Assembly: GCF_016863535.1 (NCBI RefSeq)
Contig: NZ_BOPB01000021.1
Span: 92,924 to 156,923 of the forward strand
From: Micromonospora lutea
Lineage (GTDB): Bacteria > Actinomycetota > Actinomycetes > Mycobacteriales > Micromonosporaceae
Reading direction: 5' to 3'
DNA length: 64,000 nt
Positions within the stretch are counted from its first letter, which is position 1, and each line of letters starts with the position of its first letter. This document shows, piece after piece, positions 45,310 through 54,468 of this stretch. The notes under the pieces were generated by a model. That model was given only the letters and a program-made list of their open reading frames with translations. It was not told the DNA's origin and searched no databases. A program made the translations under genes and the position numbers.

Positions 45310-48300
45310 ATGCAGGCGTACCGGTTGGTGCGTCGGCCCGCCGGGCCGACCGAGGGGAGCAGTCCGCCTTCGGACGCCGCACATCCCCAGGTCGACCCGG
45401 GGCAGACCGCGCCGGGGCAGGTGGTCGGCGGGCCAGGGCCGGGGGATCCACGGCAGGCCGAGGTCGTCGCGCACACCGCCGGCCCGATGCTCGTCCTGGG
45501 TGGACCGGGCACCGGAAAGACGCGCACCCTCGTCGAAGCGGTCACCGCCCGGGTCGCCGAGGGAGTCGACCCGGAGCGGATCCTGGTGCTCACCTTCAGC
45601 CGGCGTGGCGCTGCGGACCTGCGGCACCGGATCGAGGCGCGGATCGCCGCGACCGGTCAACGGGTGTTGCGCGAGCCGCTGGTGCGCACCTTTCCCGCGT
45701 ACGCCTTCGGCCTGCTGCGGCGTGCCGCCGCCGAACGCGGCGAGCCGTCACCCCGGCTGCTCACCGGTCCGGAGCAGGATCTGATCATCCGCGAACTGCT
45801 GGACGCCGTCGGTGCGGAGCCCGACGAGGACCCGGTCGGTTGGCCGGCGGACCTGCAGCCGGCGCTGCGGACCCGGGCATTCGCCGCTCAGCTGCGCGAC
45901 CTGCTGATGCGGGCCGCCGAGCGGGGGGTGGGCCCGGTCGAGCTGGCCAGGATCGGTGCACGGCTCGGCCGGGCCGACTGGCCGGCCGCCGCCCGGTTCC
46001 TGCGGCAGTACGTCGCCGTGCTGGCCCTGCGTGACGTGACCAACCGCGGCTCGGTCGCCTACGACCCGGCGGAACTGGTCCGGGCGGCCACCGGAATGCT
46101 GCGCGACGATCCGGAACTGCTCGCCGCCGAGCGGCGTCGACTGGCGTACGTCTACGTCGACGAACTCGCCGACACCGACCCCGCGCAGTTGGAGCTGCTG
46201 GACACCGTGGCCGGCGGCGGGCTTCCCCTGGTCGCGTTCGCCGACCCGGACTCCTCCACGTACGCCTTCCGGGGTGCTGACCCGGCGGGCGTGACGACCT
46301 TCCCGCACCGGTTCCGCACCGCCTCGGGTGCCCCGGCCGCGCAGGTGCTGTTGACCACCAGCTACCGCGCCGGCGAGCGGCTACTGGCCGCCACCGCCCG
46401 GCTGGCCCGGCGGCTGCGCGGACCGGCCGCGCACCGGCGGCTGCGACCGTTGCCGGACACTCCGCCAGGTGTGGTGGAGGTACGCACCTTCTCCTCGACC
46501 ACGAGTGAGGCGGCGTGGCTGGCGCACGCCCTACGGGAAGCGCATCTGCTCGACGGAGTGCCGTGGGCGCGGATGGCGGTGCTGGTGCGCTCCACCGCCC
46601 GGCATCTCCCCGGACTGCGCCGGGCACTGCACGCGGCCGGCGTGCCGACCGTGGTGCACGGCGAGGACCTTCCGTTGCACCTGCAACCAGCGGTCGCGCC
46701 GCTGCTGCTTCTGCTGCGGTGCGCGCTGGAGCCGGAGCGGCTCGACGAGGAGGCCGGCGTCGCGCTGCTGCACTCGCCGCTCGGCGGTGCCGACCCGTTG
46801 GCGGAGCGGCGGCTGCGGCAGGGCCTGCGCGCCCTCGCCCTGGCCCGGGGCGACCGCCGGCCCTCCGGCGAGCTCATCGTCGAGGCGCTCCGCGACCCGG
46901 CGGAACTGGCCGGAGTCGAGCGGCGGTGGGCCGAGCCGGCACAGACGGTGGCCGGGCTGCTGGCCGTCGCCCGGGAGGCTGCCGGTCGACCGGCCGCCAC
47001 CGTCGAGGAGGTCCTCTGGGCCGTCTGGCGGGCCAGCGGGCTGGCCGAGCTGTGGTCGGCCGCGCTGACCCGAGGCCCGGCCGTGTCCGGCGAAGGCGAC
47101 CTCGCCCGGCGTCGCCGGGCCGAGGCGGCCGACCGTGACCTGGACGCGGTGCTGGTTCTCTTCGACGCCGCCGCCCGGTTCACCGACCGTCTGCCGGGTG
47201 CGCGTACCGAGGTCTTCCTCGATCACGTGCTCGGTCAGGAACTGCCGGCTGACACGCTCGCGCCGACCGCCGACCGAGGTGACGCCGTGCGGCTGCTCAC
47301 CGCACACGCCGCCAAGGGACTTGAGTGGGACCTGGTCGCGGTGGCCGGGGTGCAGGAGGGCGTCTGGCCGGACCTGCGTCTGCGCGGCAGTCTGCTCGGC
47401 TCGGAACGCCTGGTCGACGTGCTGGCCGGTCGCGGGGACGGCACAGCCGAGGTGGCCACCGTGGTCGGGCAGACCTCCGCGCTGCTCGACGAGGAGCGTC
47501 GGCTGTTCCACGTGGCGGTGACCCGGGCTCGGCGGCGGTTGCTGGTCAGCGCGGTCGCCTCCGCTTCGGTGGGCGGTGACGACCACGAGGAGCAACCCAG
47601 CCGCTTCCTCTACGAACTGGGCCCCACCGGCGAGCCGGGTGACACGGCCGGGCCGCCGCCGCAGACCCACCCGCACCCCCCGGGGCCGCCGACGGATCAC
47701 GTCCCGGGCGATGACGGCCCGACAGGTGCCGCCGAGCCCGAACGGCTGAACCCTGGGCGGCTGCCGTTGAGCCGGCCACCCCGGGCGCTCACGCTGCCCG
47801 CATTGGTGGCGGAGCTGCGTACCGCGGTCGTCGATCCCGCAGCACCGATCGTCCGGCGGCGCGCGGCGGCGGCCGAGTTGGCTCGGCTGGCCGCCGCCGG
47901 GGTGGCCGGCGCGCACCCGGACGACTGGTGGGGGTTGCGGCCCCTCTCGGACGACCGGCCCCTGGTCGACGACGGAGAACCGGTCCGGGTGACTCCGTCC
48001 GGGATGGAGAGCGCGCTGCGGTGCAGCCTGCGCTGGCTGCTGGAACGGCACGGCGGCAGCGCGCCGGCCAGCACCGCGCAGGGCGTCGGCAACCTGGTGC
48101 ACGCGGCGGCGATGCTTGCCGAGGACGCCCGCGTCGACCGGGAGACACTGCTGGAATACGTGGCCGCCCGTTTCGACGCGATCGAGCTGGCCGCGCGGTG
48201 GATGGTCGGCCCGGAGCAGGCTCGGGCCGAGGCGATGGTGGACAAGCTGCTGCGCTGGCTGGCCGCCAACCCGCGCCGGCTGCTCGCCATCGAACACGAG

Positions 48301-48750
48301 TTCGCGGTACGCCTGGACGACCCGCACCGGCCAATCGAGCTGACCGGCCGGGTGGACCGGTTGGAGGTCGACGCGGATGGCCGGTTGGTGGTTGTCGACC
48401 TGAAGACCGGCAAGTCCACCGCGGTCACCGAGGGTGAGGTGGCCGAGCATCCGCAGCTGGGTGCGTATCAGGCGGCGGTGGAGGCGGGAGCGTTCGCCGA
48501 GTTCGGCGACGAGTCCGGCGGCGCGGCGCTGGTGCAGCTCGGCACCAGCGCGAAGGACGCCCGCGAGCAGGCCCAGCCGCCGGCCACCGACGGCCCGGAG
48601 GCCGGCTGGGCGACCGCGCTGGTCCGCCGGACCGCCGACACGATGGCCGCGGCGACCTTTGCGGCGGTCGCCAACTCGAAATGCCGGGTCTGCCCGGTAC
48701 GCAGCAGCTGCCCGGTCTCCGGCCAGGGACGGCAGGTGGTGGAACCGTGA
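45310..48750 (+). CDS. adnA: AdnA, helicase-nuclease subunit with Fe-S cluster
   Basis: AdnA and AdnB form the actinobacterial machine that resects double-strand breaks. This 1146-residue protein has a UvrD-type motor (Walker A GGPGTGKT at 64-71, LTFSRRGAADLRHR as motif Ia) but motif II is VDELADT rather than DEYQD. The C-terminus has a PD-(D/E)xK nuclease (VDRLEVDADG, VVVDLKTGKS, QLGAYQAAV). Four cysteines, C905, C1125, C1128 and C1134, fit the Fe-S staple of AddB-type nucleases. The adnB start overlaps its stop as GTGA. Confidence 0.94.
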   Translation: MQAYRLVRRPAGPTEGSSPPSDAAHPQVDPGQTAPGQVVGGPGPGDPRQAEVVAHTAGPMLVLGGPGTGKTRTLVEAVTARVAEGVDPERILVLTFSRRGAADLRHRIEARIAATGQRVLREPLVRTFPAYAFGLLRRAAAERGEPSPRLLTGPEQDLIIRELLDAVGAEPDEDPVGWPADLQPALRTRAFAAQLRDLLMRAAERGVGPVELARIGARLGRADWPAAARFLRQYVAVLALRDVTNRGSVAYDPAELVRAATGMLRDDPELLAAERRRLAYVYVDELADTDPAQLELLDTVAGGGLPLVAFADPDSSTYAFRGADPAGVTTFPHRFRTASGAPAAQVLLTTSYRAGERLLAATARLARRLRGPAAHRRLRPLPDTPPGVVEVRTFSSTTSEAAWLAHALREAHLLDGVPWARMAVLVRSTARHLPGLRRALHAAGVPTVVHGEDLPLHLQPAVAPLLLLLRCALEPERLDEEAGVALLHSPLGGADPLAERRLRQGLRALALARGDRRPSGELIVEALRDPAELAGVERRWAEPAQTVAGLLAVAREAAGRPAATVEEVLWAVWRASGLAELWSAALTRGPAVSGEGDLARRRRAEAADRDLDAVLVLFDAAARFTDRLPGARTEVFLDHVLGQELPADTLAPTADRGDAVRLLTAHAAKGLEWDLVAVAGVQEGVWPDLRLRGSLLGSERLVDVLAGRGDGTAEVATVVGQTSALLDEERRLFHVAVTRARRRLLVSAVASASVGGDDHEEQPSRFLYELGPTGEPGDTAGPPPQTHPHPPGPPTDHVPGDDGPTGAAEPERLNPGRLPLSRPPRALTLPALVAELRTAVVDPAAPIVRRRAAAAELARLAAAGVAGAHPDDWWGLRPLSDDRPLVDDGEPVRVTPSGMESALRCSLRWLLERHGGSAPASTAQGVGNLVHAAAMLAEDARVDRETLLEYVAARFDAIELAARWMVGPEQARAEAMVDKLLRWLAANPRRLLAIEHEFAVRLDDPHRPIELTGRVDRLEVDADGRLVVVDLKTGKSTAVTEGEVAEHPQLGAYQAAVEAGAFAEFGDESGGAALVQLGTSAKDAREQAQPPATDGPEAGWATALVRRTADTMAAATFAAVANSKCRVCPVRSSCPVSGQGRQVVEP

Positions 48751-51700
48751 GCCAACCCACCCTGTTCGAGCCGGTCCCGCCGGCGCCTCGCGCCGCCGAC
48801 GCCGGCCCTCGGTACACGCCGGTGGAACTGGCGAAGCTGCTCCGGCTGCCGGCACCCACCCGGGAACAGGCGGCGATCATCGCGGCGCCGGTGGAACCGC
48901 TGCTGGTGGTCGCCGGTGCGGGCTCCGGGAAGACCGAGACGATGGCCGCCCGGGTGGTGTGGTTGGTGGCCAACTCGTACGTCCGGCCGGAGCAGGTGCT
49001 CGGCCTCACCTTCACCCGCAAGGCCGCCGGTGAGCTGGCGCACCGGGTACGCGTCCGGCTCGACCAACTGGTCCGCCGGTTGGGCCGACGTGAGCGGAAC
49101 CCGCTCGACGATCCCCTCGCCGGCGAGCCGACGGTGGCCACCTACCACTCGTACGCCGGGCGGATCGTCACCGAGCACGGCCTGCGCGCCGGCTACGAGC
49201 CGTCGACCCGGCTGCTGACCGAGGCGTCCCGCTGGCAGTTGGTCGACCTGATCGTGCGCAACTACGACGGGGACATGTCCGAGGTGGAACGGATGCCGAG
49301 CACCGTCACCGACGCGGTCCTCGCGCTCGCCGGCGAGTTGGACGAGCACCTGGTCGACCCGGACGAGCTGGCCGCCTGGACCGGCCGCTTCTTCGCCGAC
49401 GTGCAGTCGCGTCCGGGGCGGATCTACGCCGGTGTGCGCAAGGCCCTCGCCCTCCAGCAGACCCGGCTGAAGCTGCTGCCGCTGGTGCGCGGGTACGTCC
49501 GCCGCAAGGACGACTTCGAGGCGATGGACTTCGCCGACCAGCTCGCTCGGGCGGCCCGGGTCGCCCGGGATCATCCCGGGGTCGGCGAGATCGAGCGCGA
49601 CCGCTACCGGGTGGTGCTGCTCGACGAGTACCAGGACACCAGTCACGCGCAGGTGGTGCTGCTCGGCGCGTTGTTCGGCGGTGGGCATCCGGTGACCGCG
49701 GTGGGTGATCCCTGCCAGTCCATCTACGGCTGGCGGGGAGCCAGCGCCGGCACCCTGGACCGCTTCCCGACCGAGTTCGCCCGGGCCGACGGCAGCCCCT
49801 CGCGGGTGCTCGGGCTGACCACCAGCTGGCGGAACCGGCCGGAGATCCTCGCCGTGGCGAACGCGCTGGCCACGCCGTTGCGCGCGGCCGGGGCCCGGGT
49901 GCCGGAGCTGCACGCCGCGCTCGGCGTCGACGAGCCGATCCCGCATCGCAGTCCACGCGGAGCCGCCGCCGGCACGGTGCACTGTGCCCTGCTGTCGACC
50001 TACGCCGACGAGGCCGACTGGATCGCCGACAGCCTGCTGGCGGCCTGGCGGGGCGCGGCCAACACGCCAGGTGCGCTTCCCGAGCAGATTCCGGTCACCC
50101 GCCGCCCGACCACGGCGGTGCTGGTCCGGCTGCGTAGCCAGATCCCCGCGATCGCCGCCGCGCTGCGCGAGCGCGGCCTGCCGGTCGAGGTGGTCGGGCT
50201 CGGCGGCCTGCTGGACACCCCGGAGGTACGCGACGTGGTCTGCACCCTGCGGGTGCTGGCCGATCCGACCGACGGAGCGGCGCTGCTGCGGCTGCTGACC
50301 GGCGCACGGTGGCGGATCGGGCCGCGGGATCTGGTGGCCCTGCACCGCCGGGCCAGGGCCATCGCGGTGGCCCGCCGCAGGCTCGCCGACGATGGTGCCC
50401 CGGAGATCACTCCTGATCGACTCGACGAGGCGACCCTGGTGGAGGCGCTCGCCGACCTGGGGCCCGCGCAGGCGTACTCGGCCGAGGGGTACGCGCGGCT
50501 GCGCGCGTACGCCCGGGAACTGGGCCTGCTCCGCTACCGGCTGGACCAGTCCCTACCGGAGCTGATCGCGGATGTGGAGCGGACCACCGGGCTGGACGTG
50601 GAGGTGGCGGTGCGGGCCGGCCGGGACGGCGCCGGTGACGCCGGCCTGGCCCGGGGCCACCTGGACGCGCTGGGTGACGTGGCCGCCCGGTTCAGCGGGG
50701 AGTCACCGGCGGCCACACTCGCCGGTTTCCTGGCCTATCTCGCCGCCGCCGAGGACGAGGAGCGCGGCCTCACGCCGGGCGAGGTCGAGGTGGTCGAGGG
50801 CGCGGTGCAGATCCTCACCGCACACGCCGCCAAGGGGCTGGAGTGGGACGTGGTGGCGGTGGCCGGGCTGAGCCGTGGCGTGTGGCCGGGGCCGGTCCGC
50901 AACTCTGACCACTGGCTCGGCGGCCTGGGCGTGCTGCCGTTCCCGCTGCGGGGAGACGCGGACGGGCTGCCCGAGCTGGCCCTGGCCGAGGCGGACGACC
51001 AGCGGGGTGTGGCCCGGGCGGTGGAGGACTTCACCGACGCCTGGCGGGCCCACGACGAGCGGGAGGAGCGGCGGCTGGCGTACGTGGCGGTGACTCGGCC
51101 CCGACGCCTGCTGCTCTGTTCCGGTCACTGGTGGGGTGACGGCACCAAGCGTCCGCGCGGCCCGTCGGCGCTGCTCCGCGAGGTGTACGAAGCGTGCCTG
51201 GACGCCGGTGCCGGTCACCTGGTCGACGAGTGGACTCCGGAACCGGCACCGGATGCGGTGAATCCCACCACCGAGGTGGTACTGCGGGCCGAGTGGCCGG
51301 CGGATCCCCTCGGCCCTCGCCGTCCGGCGTTGGCCGAGGCGGCGGCGTTGGTCCGCCGTTTCCTGACCGCCGGCGACAGGGAAGGCGAAGAGGCGGACGA
51401 GGCGGCCGGCCCGGATCCGGAGGTGGCCCGGTGGCGGCGGGAAGCCGATCTGCTGCTGGCCGAGCGGGCGGAGTTGAGCCGGCTCTCCGGCCCGGTCGAG
51501 GTGTCGCTGCCCGACCAGCTGTCGGTGACGCAACTTGTCGCGTTGCGCCGGGATCCGGCCGGGCTGGCCCGGACGCTACGCCGCCCGATGCCGACCGAGC
51601 CCAGCCCGTACGCCCGCCGGGGCACCGCGTTCCACGCCTGGCTGGAGCAGCGGTTCGGAGTGGACCGGTTGCTCGACACCGACGAGCTGCCGGGGGCGGC

Positions 51701-52106
51701 GGACGCCGACGCGGCACCGGATGAGGAGTTGGCCGAGCTTCAGCGGCGCTTCCTGACGAGCGAGTGGGCGGACCGCACCCCGGTCGAGGTGGAGGTGCCG
51801 TTCGCGACGGTGATCGGCGGCGTGGTGGTACGCGGTCGGATGGACGCGGTGTTTCGCCGGCCCGGTGACCGCTTCGACGTGGTCGACTGGAAGACCGGCG
51901 GCCGGCCGGACGGGGCCGCCGCCGAGGCGGCGGCCGTGCAGCTGGCGGTCTACCGGCTGGCCTGGGCGGAGCTGGCCGGTGTGCCGGTCGACCGGGTCGG
52001 CGCGGCGTTCCACTACGTGCGGGACGGGGGGACCGTTCGGCCGGCTGACCTGCTGGACGTCGACGGGCTGACCGCGTTGATCAGATCGGTTCCCGAGTTG
52101 CCATGA
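48747..52106 (+). CDS. adnB: AdnB, helicase-nuclease subunit
   Basis: This is the second subunit of AdnAB, about 1119 residues. It has a canonical UvrD motor (AGAGSGKT at residues 56-63, TFTRKAAGELAHR, VVLLDEYQDTS, AVTRPRRLLL) and a C-terminal RecB-like nuclease (RGRMDAVFRR, DVVDWKTGGRP, QLAVYRLAW). In mycobacteria the AdnB motor drives translocation, which agrees with the intact motifs here. GTG 48747 overlaps the adnA stop. A hairpin with a T-rich tail lies 67 bp after the stop. Confidence 0.95.
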   Translation: MSQPTLFEPVPPAPRAADAGPRYTPVELAKLLRLPAPTREQAAIIAAPVEPLLVVAGAGSGKTETMAARVVWLVANSYVRPEQVLGLTFTRKAAGELAHRVRVRLDQLVRRLGRRERNPLDDPLAGEPTVATYHSYAGRIVTEHGLRAGYEPSTRLLTEASRWQLVDLIVRNYDGDMSEVERMPSTVTDAVLALAGELDEHLVDPDELAAWTGRFFADVQSRPGRIYAGVRKALALQQTRLKLLPLVRGYVRRKDDFEAMDFADQLARAARVARDHPGVGEIERDRYRVVLLDEYQDTSHAQVVLLGALFGGGHPVTAVGDPCQSIYGWRGASAGTLDRFPTEFARADGSPSRVLGLTTSWRNRPEILAVANALATPLRAAGARVPELHAALGVDEPIPHRSPRGAAAGTVHCALLSTYADEADWIADSLLAAWRGAANTPGALPEQIPVTRRPTTAVLVRLRSQIPAIAAALRERGLPVEVVGLGGLLDTPEVRDVVCTLRVLADPTDGAALLRLLTGARWRIGPRDLVALHRRARAIAVARRRLADDGAPEITPDRLDEATLVEALADLGPAQAYSAEGYARLRAYARELGLLRYRLDQSLPELIADVERTTGLDVEVAVRAGRDGAGDAGLARGHLDALGDVAARFSGESPAATLAGFLAYLAAAEDEERGLTPGEVEVVEGAVQILTAHAAKGLEWDVVAVAGLSRGVWPGPVRNSDHWLGGLGVLPFPLRGDADGLPELALAEADDQRGVARAVEDFTDAWRAHDEREERRLAYVAVTRPRRLLLCSGHWWGDGTKRPRGPSALLREVYEACLDAGAGHLVDEWTPEPAPDAVNPTTEVVLRAEWPADPLGPRRPALAEAAALVRRFLTAGDREGEEADEAAGPDPEVARWRREADLLLAERAELSRLSGPVEVSLPDQLSVTQLVALRRDPAGLARTLRRPMPTEPSPYARRGTAFHAWLEQRFGVDRLLDTDELPGAADADAAPDEELAELQRRFLTSEWADRTPVEVEVPFATVIGGVVVRGRMDAVFRRPGDRFDVVDWKTGGRPDGAAAEAAAVQLAVYRLAWAELAGVPVDRVGAAFHYVRDGGTVRPADLLDVDGLTALIRSVPELP

Positions 52107-52172
52107 GTACTGGCGCGCCACCAGGTTCGTGGTATCGTTGCCACGTTGCAGTTTCGGTTACCAGCTCTGTTT

Positions 52173-52205
52173 GCGCCTGGCGGAATGTGGCCCCAGGCGC
52201 TCTTT
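52173..52205 (+). terminator. Stem-loop with T-rich tail after adnB
   Basis: GCGCCTGG (52173-52180) and CCAGGCGC (52193-52200) form an 8-bp stem followed by TCTTTGTTAT. It could be the adnB terminator or part of the long cold-shock leader, if that promoter lies upstream (a TATCGT box sits at 52133-52138). Confidence 0.6.
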
Positions 52206-52284
52206 GTTATGTCCGGACTCCTCCGGGCGGGGCGACCAACAGCGACAGGCGTTTCGGGCAGGTTCGTCCGGGACATTCCTCTTT

Positions 52285-52309
52285 CAACTCCGCAACAGGT
52301 GCGGAGTTG
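52285..52309 (+). promoter_or_regulatory. Leader stem-loop before the cold-shock gene
   Basis: CAACTCCGC (52285-52293) and GCGGAGTTG (52301-52309) form a perfect 9-bp stem, ending 27 nt before the ATG. Cold-shock mRNAs have long structured leaders whose folding sets translation with temperature; this stem lies just before the AAGGAG ribosome site. A thermosensor role is inference. Confidence 0.5.
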
Positions 52310-52336
52310 ACGTTCCGTCAAGGAGACGAAACAAGC

Positions 52337-52540
52337 ATGGCTATTGGCACCGTCAAGTGGTTCAACGCTGACAAGGGCTTCGGCTTCATCACCCCGGACG
52401 GCGGCGGCGCGGACGTCTTCGCCCACTTCTCGGCAATCCAGTCCTCCGGCTACCGCAGCCTCGACGAGAACCAGCGGGTCGAGTTCGAGGTCGTGCAGGG
52501 CCAGAAGGGCCCGCAGGCGGAGAACATCCGTCCGCTCTGA
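52337..52540 (+). CDS. cspA: Cold-shock protein
   Basis: This 67-residue single OB-fold protein is a CspA family RNA chaperone. Both RNA-binding motifs are present: KGFGFITPD (RNP1) and VFAHFSAI (RNP2). AAGGAG precedes ATG 52337. The gene has a leader of more than 100 nt with at least one strong stem, and a 19-bp hairpin follows the stop, so it is a monocistronic unit. Confidence 0.97.
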   Translation: MAIGTVKWFNADKGFGFITPDGGGADVFAHFSAIQSSGYRSLDENQRVEFEVVQGQKGPQAENIRPL

Positions 52541-52560
52541 TCTCCAGGTCACCCGGTGTC

Positions 52561-52605
52561 GGCCGGGTCGCCGCCGTGCAATCGCGCACCGGTGGCGGCC
52601 CGGCC
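52561..52605 (+). terminator. Terminator after cspA
   Basis: GGCCGGGTCGCCGCC (52561-52575) pairs with 52591-52605 over 15 positions, two of them G-U, and an inner GTGC/GCAC stem extends it to 19 pairs. It starts 20 bp after the cspA stop. No T-tract follows. The rest of the 277-bp gap to 52818 has no convincing ORF. Confidence 0.7.
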
Positions 52606-52817
52606 GTCCGTGTCTGCTGGGCGAGCGCGGTCGGACGCGTGGCCGACATTCCCGGCCCGTCTGTCCCCGCGTTCCGGCTCCGACCAGGACCATAACCCTG
52701 AGTCGGTAATCAGTCTTTCCGCCGTCGGGTGGGCGACTGTCATCCTGGCCGGGCTCCGGGACCCTGGCTGCGGGGGACGAGCCGGGGGCTCGTGTTCGGT
52801 ACGGGGGAGGGACGACC

Positions 52818-53000
52818 ATGGTGGGCTCGGCGGCGCGTGAGCTGCTCTTGGTGATCGCGGTGGCGGCGGTCGGGCTGCTGCTGGCCACGGCCGTGGCTTT
52901 CGCCTCCTGGCCGGTCACACCGGGTGGTCCCGCTCCCTCGGGTCTGGTGGAGCTGCAGGGACCAGCACCGACCGACCAGGTCGGTAACGCGTCCGGCTGA
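52818..53000 (+). CDS. Small membrane protein, 60 aa
   Basis: A 60-residue ORF with one hydrophobic segment (LLLVIAVAAVGLLLATAVAFA) and a Pro-rich tail. GGGAGGG lies about 7 nt before ATG 52818. Without a recognised domain, its role is unknown; the tail probably lies outside the membrane. It stands between cspA and the M16 genes. Confidence 0.55.
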   Translation: MVGSAARELLLVIAVAAVGLLLATAVAFASWPVTPGGPAPSGLVELQGPAPTDQVGNASG

Positions 53001-53099
53001 CCGGGCGGCCCTCGGGCCGGTCGTCACACCACCCCTGTCGCCGGGTGCTTCGTCCCACGCAGGCACCGGTAGAGGCGGTGAGACGTTAGGGTCGGATTC

Positions 53100-54410
53100 G
53101 TGCCGACCCGCAGAGCGAGAATCCCAGCGACGAGGTATCCGGTCGAACGGTTCACCCTCGACAACGGCCTACGGGTCGTCCTCACCCCCGATCGCAGCGC
53201 CCCGGTCATCGGGGTGGCGGTCGTCTACGACGTCGGCATCCGATCCGAGCCGGAGGGGCGTACCGGCTTCGCGCACCTCTTCGAGCACCTGATGTTCCAG
53301 GGCTCGGAGAATCTGGAGAAGCTCGCCCACTTCCGGTACGTGCAGGGCGCCGGGGGCACCTTCAACGGCTCCACCCACCTGGACTACACCGACTACTTCG
53401 AGACCCTGCCGAGCAACGCCCTGGAGCGGGCGCTGTTCCTGGAGGCCGACCGGATGCGCGGTCCCCGGCTGACCGAGGAGAACCTGCGCAACCAGGTCGA
53501 CGTGGTCAAGGAGGAGATCCGGGTCAACGTGCTCAACCGGCCGTACGGCGGGTTCCCCTGGCTGACCCTGCCACCGGTCATGTTCGACACCTTCCCCAAC
53601 GAGCACGACGGGTACGGCTCCTTTGACGATCTGGAGTCGGCCACCGTCGCCGACGCCGCTGACTTCTTCCGGCGCTACTACGCCAGCGGCAACGCGGTGC
53701 TCGCGATCAGCGGGGATATCGACACCGCCGAGGCGGTGACCCTGATCGAGCGGCATTTCGGAGACGTACCGGCTCGCCCGGCACCTGACCGGCCGGACTT
53801 CGCCGAGCCGGACCTGACCGCCGAGCGTCGTACCGCGTACACCGACCAGTTGGCTCCTCTGCCGGCCCTGGCGACGGCGTGGCGGGTGCCCGACCCGGTG
53901 GACGACTTCGCCGCCTACCTGCCCTACGTGGTGCTGGCCGAGGTGCTCACCGACGGGGACGCGTCGCGGTTGGTGGGGCGGCTGGTGCACCGGGACCGTA
54001 CGGTGACCAGCATCGGTGGCTACCTGGGCTTCATGGGCGACCCGTTCGACGTACGCGACCCGACCGCGCTGGTGCTCCAAGCGCACCTGCCGCCCGGTGG
54101 CGATGCCGACAAGGTGCTGCGGACCCTCGACGAGGAACTGGACCGGCTCGCTCAGGACGGGCTCGCTGACGGCGAACTGGCCCGTACCCAGGCGCGGATG
54201 GCCACCCACCTGCTGCGCGAGACCGATGCGGTGCTCGGCCGGGCGCTGCGGATGGCGGTGCTGGAGCAGCAGCGCGGCGAGCCAGGGCTGCTCGGCGAGT
54301 TGCCCAGCCTGATCGGTGCGGTCACCGACGAGCAGGTCCGGGCCGCTGCGGCCACCCTGCGCCCGGAGCGCCGCGCGTCCATCGAGGTCATTCCCGGAGG
54401 GGCCCGGTGA
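53100..54410 (+). CDS. M16 metallopeptidase, catalytic subunit
   Basis: The 436-residue protein has the inverted zinc motif HLFEH at residues 59-63 and the downstream Glu in DVVKEEIRVN, so it is an active M16B peptidase half. No signal peptide is seen. It starts with GTG 53100, 7 nt after TAGGGT (53087-53092), probably leaderless. The second M16 gene follows at 58 bp, and the two presumably make the clamp-like heterodimer that degrades peptides. Confidence 0.93.
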   Translation: MPTRRARIPATRYPVERFTLDNGLRVVLTPDRSAPVIGVAVVYDVGIRSEPEGRTGFAHLFEHLMFQGSENLEKLAHFRYVQGAGGTFNGSTHLDYTDYFETLPSNALERALFLEADRMRGPRLTEENLRNQVDVVKEEIRVNVLNRPYGGFPWLTLPPVMFDTFPNEHDGYGSFDDLESATVADAADFFRRYYASGNAVLAISGDIDTAEAVTLIERHFGDVPARPAPDRPDFAEPDLTAERRTAYTDQLAPLPALATAWRVPDPVDDFAAYLPYVVLAEVLTDGDASRLVGRLVHRDRTVTSIGGYLGFMGDPFDVRDPTALVLQAHLPPGGDADKVLRTLDEELDRLAQDGLADGELARTQARMATHLLRETDAVLGRALRMAVLEQQRGEPGLLGELPSLIGAVTDEQVRAAAATLRPERRASIEVIPGGAR

Positions 54411-54431
54411 GCGCGAGGAGTGAGCCGGGTT

Positions 54432-54451
54432 TGCGAGCCCCGCAGTCGCGA
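54432..54451 (+). repeat. Short repeat between the two M16 genes (copy B)
   Basis: The 20-mer TGCGAGCCCCGCAGTCGCGA is identical to the complement of 42234-42253. Here it separates two genes of one presumed operon, so transcription must pass through it. Its flanks (GAGCGCGAGGAGTGAGC before, GAACGAAAGG after) add to the sense of a dispersed repeat. Confidence 0.6.
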
Positions 54452-54468
54452 ACGAAAGGTGTGCGCCG

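Noticed and set aside
46531..48855. 774-aa minus ORF opposite adnA
   Set aside because: Shadow of adnA, whose motor and nuclease motifs are in the plus frame.
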